From: Roseobacter litoralis Och 149
Lineage (GTDB): Bacteria > Pseudomonadota > Alphaproteobacteria > Rhodobacterales > Rhodobacteraceae
Direction of reading: 5' to 3'
Assembly: GCF_000154785.2 (NCBI RefSeq)
Contig: NC_015730.1
Coordinates: 2,852,001 to 2,916,000 of the forward strand
Length of the DNA stretch: 64,000 nt
A program made the position numbers and the translations under genes. The notes beneath the pieces are model-generated. The model saw only the letters and a list, made by a program, of their open reading frames with translations. It made no database searches and had not been told where the DNA came from. This document shows, in pieces, positions 61,979 through 64,000 of this stretch (position 1 is its first letter; every line of letters begins with the position of its first letter).

Positions 61979-62886
61979 TCGGCCGCTCCTGCGTCCAGCG
62001 ATTGACTGAGATATGTGGGCAGGGTGTCCAGCCCCTCCGCGCGCAAGAGCGTCAGGAAATGGTCATCGTCACGAAGCGAGCGAAACGCTTCCACGACGAA
62101 CATCAGGCGGCCCTGCGTCAGCTCAGCTTTCTTGATGAGCACCTTCTGGCGCTCCGCCTCCTGTTGATAGGCACTCACAAGCGCGTCGCTGGTCAGGGGG
62201 CGCTTAGCGCCGTCGCTTCTGCCATAGCGATTGCGATGGAGGTGCGGACCCTGTGCGTCGCGCTGCTGGATGAGCCGACGCACGGCGGCCAGCTTCTTGC
62301 CGCGCAGTTTTTTCTGGGTGTAGGCATCCATCAGAGCGCGCTGTCCGCCCTCGGCATCTGTCTTTGAAATGTCGATGGCAAGGTTCAGCGGCAAAAGGCC
62401 GGTTTCCACAGCCGAGACCAGCCGTTCTTCCCCGCGCTCCAGAAGCCCCGCGATCATGCCGACATAGTCTGGTGTGACGCCGATCTTGTTTGCGATCTGG
62501 CGATCATTGTAGCCGCGTTTGCGCAGGTTGCCGATCTCACGCATCAGGTCGATCGGGCTGTGCTGGCGGCGTGCACAGTTCTCCACCAGGCTCATGACCA
62601 GGCAGTCGCTCTCGTCGGCGTCGATGATGATGGCAGGGATGGCATCCTGCCGAAGCTCGATGAACGCCTCGAGCCGACCCTGACCACAGACGAGGTCATA
62701 TTCCGCTGGATCTTTACCGGCGCGCTGCGCCACCGTGATAGGTCGCTTCAGGCCGATCTTTGCGATGTTTTCGACCATTTCCTCGAAGGTGCGCCGGTTG
62801 CGCACACGGGGATTGAGAATACGAATTCGGTCGGTGGGGATGAGAGTGACCTGTTTTTGGGTAATGTCCTGGGCGTCGTCTGGCAT
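61975..62886 (-). CDS. ParB/RepB/Spo0J-family protein of recombinase module
   Basis: A 303-residue ParB-like protein: the ParB domain is ITQKQVTLIPTDRIRILNPR, NRRTFEEMVENIAKIGLKRP, EYDLVCGQGRLEAFIEL, and the HTH KRGYNDRQIANKIGVTPDYV. Start ATG 62886 shares its A with the recombinase TGA (TGATG); the longer open frame to 63147 lies in the recombinase. ParB domains bind CTP and DNA in partition systems; the Arg-rich ENCARRQHSPIDL motif (ENxxRxDxxPxE-like) is present. No ParA gene is adjacent. Confidence 0.85.
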   Translation of the reverse strand: MPDDAQDITQKQVTLIPTDRIRILNPRVRNRRTFEEMVENIAKIGLKRPITVAQRAGKDPAEYDLVCGQGRLEAFIELRQDAIPAIIIDADESDCLVMSLVENCARRQHSPIDLMREIGNLRKRGYNDRQIANKIGVTPDYVGMIAGLLERGEERLVSAVETGLLPLNLAIDISKTDAEGGQRALMDAYTQKKLRGKKLAAVRRLIQQRDAQGPHLHRNRYGRSDGAKRPLTSDALVSAYQQEAERQKVLIKKAELTQGRLMFVVEAFRSLRDDDHFLTLLRAEGLDTLPTYLSQSLDAGAAE

Positions 62887-64000
62887 CAGGCGGCCTCCGT
62901 GATCCGGGCCCGGCCAGCGAGCGCATAAAAATAGTCGAGCGTGTCGAAGCGGTAGGCGTCCAGCGACAGCCCGTTCTGCTCGGCCAGCCTCAGTCTGGCC
63001 ATGGTCATATCGATGCTCGGCAGCAGGTAATAATCGCGTGGCGCTTCGTTCAATTCGTCCATCCGCACGGCAATCGTGATGTCGGGCACCAAGCCGGCAT
63101 CGAGGCGGATGCGCCATCGCAGGGAACCGCCCTGCGTTTCGAAACACCGGGCAAGCACCACCGACGTCGTGAACTCGTCATTGATGCGGATCAGGTCCGT
63201 GTCCGGATCCTGCACAGCCCGTCCTCCACGTTCAGTGACACCGTCGAGGATCCGGGCCACGATGCCGGGGTGGGCCTGCCGCAAGGCCCGGTTGATCGCG
63301 ACGTAGCGATAATCGCGCTCCGGCTCGTATCCGATCATCTGGTAGGCGCGCAAAAGGCTGCCGAAGCGGTGCCGGAAGGCGCCGGACGAAGGCAGGTTGT
63401 CCTCTTCATCGATGATCAGTCCGGACAGAACGCCTTTCTGCTTCAGCACGCCGCGCAGGGCTTCGAGCAATTCTTCATCCGTGAAATGCTGGCTGCGCGC
63501 GTCAACGATTTCGCGTGCGCGCAGGAACAGCGCTTTATCCACAATGGCAGGGTAGACACCCTCGGCCCGGATCCACATCTCGCGTGGATTCACCACCCGG
63601 CGTTGCTTCAGCTTGTAAGAAACCTTGTTGTAGACATTGTTACCGATGTATTTTTCGTTGGTCAGGATCTGGTGCACCGATGCTCGGGACCATGGCCGCT
63701 CCAGATCCGTCAGATGCCCCTCTGCATTCAAGGCGTCCGCAATCTCACGCTCCGAGCAGCCATCCTCAACGAACATCCGGTACATGCTGCGCACGACATC
63801 CTGTTCCTGCTCAGGGCCTGGAACAAGGACAACACGGTCGGTCTGAAGGCTCTTCTGTTCACCGCGGCACAATTCGCCTTTTGGGTTGCCGTGTTCGTCG
63901 ATCAGCACCCGGCGCAGGCCGTATCCGGGAGCGCCGCCCTGGCGGTAACCAAGCTCCACCAGACGGCATTGCCCCGCGAATACCTTCACGGATAGTTCCC
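62886..64000 (-). CDS. large serine recombinase, C-terminal part (continues beyond window)
   Basis: 371 residues are visible and the frame stays open to the right edge (ELSVKVFAGQCRL at the top). They include the Recombinase domain (LVELGYRQGGAPGYGLRRVL, YRMFVEDGCSEREIADALNA, VHQILTNEKYIGNNVYNKVS) and a long C-terminal region. The catalytic resolvase domain with the nucleophile Ser must lie outside the window, so activity cannot be judged. It differs clearly from the recombinase at 5508-7148. It is coupled to two ParB-like genes. Confidence 0.85.
   Translation of the reverse strand, partial: ELSVKVFAGQCRLVELGYRQGGAPGYGLRRVLIDEHGNPKGELCRGEQKSLQTDRVVLVPGPEQEQDVVRSMYRMFVEDGCSEREIADALNAEGHLTDLERPWSRASVHQILTNEKYIGNNVYNKVSYKLKQRRVVNPREMWIRAEGVYPAIVDKALFLRAREIVDARSQHFTDEELLEALRGVLKQKGVLSGLIIDEEDNLPSSGAFRHRFGSLLRAYQMIGYEPERDYRYVAINRALRQAHPGIVARILDGVTERGGRAVQDPDTDLIRINDEFTTSVVLARCFETQGGSLRWRIRLDAGLVPDITIAVRMDELNEAPRDYYLLPSIDMTMARLRLAEQNGLSLDAYRFDTLDYFYALAGRARITEAA

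Noticed and set aside
1..64000. CRISPR array, rRNA genes, complete insertion sequences
   Set aside because: No regularly spaced identical repeats, rRNA motifs or transposase-like frames were seen.

Overview
The window looks like chromosomal DNA of a marine alphaproteobacterium of the Roseobacter group (Rhodobacterales). This rests on family resemblance: a Dmd-like/UrtABCDE amide and urea region, a GlnT-type glutamine synthetase remnant, DUF1185 and DUF3489/DUF2924/serine-recombinase cassettes, and a fairly GC-rich background. No 16S rRNA gene or other species marker is present, so the genus is not resolved.

Layout. 0-5.3 kb: a core-like block with a glycolate-oxidase-type flavoprotein (cut by the left edge), gamma-glutamyltransferase, a 2-hydroxyacid dehydrogenase, a secreted SH3 protein, a quinone reductase and tRNA-Gln(UUG). 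5.5-7.9 kb: a DUF3489 / DUF2924 / serine-recombinase cassette whose recombinase carries an in-frame TAA. 8-23 kb: a regulatory and metabolic stretch with two adenylate-cyclase-domain/TPR proteins and a LuxR-HTH pair, one of which has the same TolB-like + TPR effector half. It also holds a D-amino-acid dehydrogenase gene behind a tandem glycine riboswitch, a threonine-aldolase-like gene, and a four-gene operon (SnoaL/NTF2, GNAT, MFS, DUF1185). The spacers here hold at least eight degenerate copies of one dispersed non-coding repeat family. 23-32 kb: an accessory island with an HNH nuclease, an MvaI/BcnI-type restriction gene broken by an in-frame TAG, Vsr, a Dcm-type methyltransferase, a phage packaging remnant (terminase large subunit, DUF5681, ParB-methylase fusion), and an XRE controller divergent from a PD-(D/E)xK-like protein. 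The island ends against a truncated type III glutamine synthetase. 32-35.7 kb: two choline-kinase-like phosphotransferases and an M20 amidohydrolase.

35.8-60.2 kb is the main system, a contiguous nitrogen-from-amides region on the plus strand. AmiC (cytoplasmic ligand sensor) and AmiR (ANTAR antiterminator) lead into ureE-F-AB-C-G-D, then amiE (aliphatic amidase), then a NorQ/CbbQ-type AAA ATPase with a NorD/CbbO-type VWA partner. A Urt-type ABC importer (binding protein, two permeases, two ATPases) follows, then both subunits of an N,N-dimethylformamidase-like iron amidohydrolase, a Rieske-oxygenase-like protein that has lost its iron ligands, a Sel1-repeat protein, two small proteins and an amidase-signature hydrolase. 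In the 373-base leader before ureE there is a hairpin with an AGTGCC hexaloop (A at 1, G at 4), which is the ANTAR-target signature. That suggests AmiR releases termination into a urease-amidase transcript. The working model is import of small amides or urea, hydrolysis by AmiE, dimethylformamidase, amidase and urease to ammonium and carboxylates, and induction by cytosolic amide through AmiC-AmiR.

60.2-64 kb: a gene-poor gap, then a second mobile module of a large serine recombinase (cut by the right edge) overlapping two ParB-like genes. Coordinates of starts were chosen by ribosome-binding sites, overlaps and family alignments remembered from known proteins. No database search was run.
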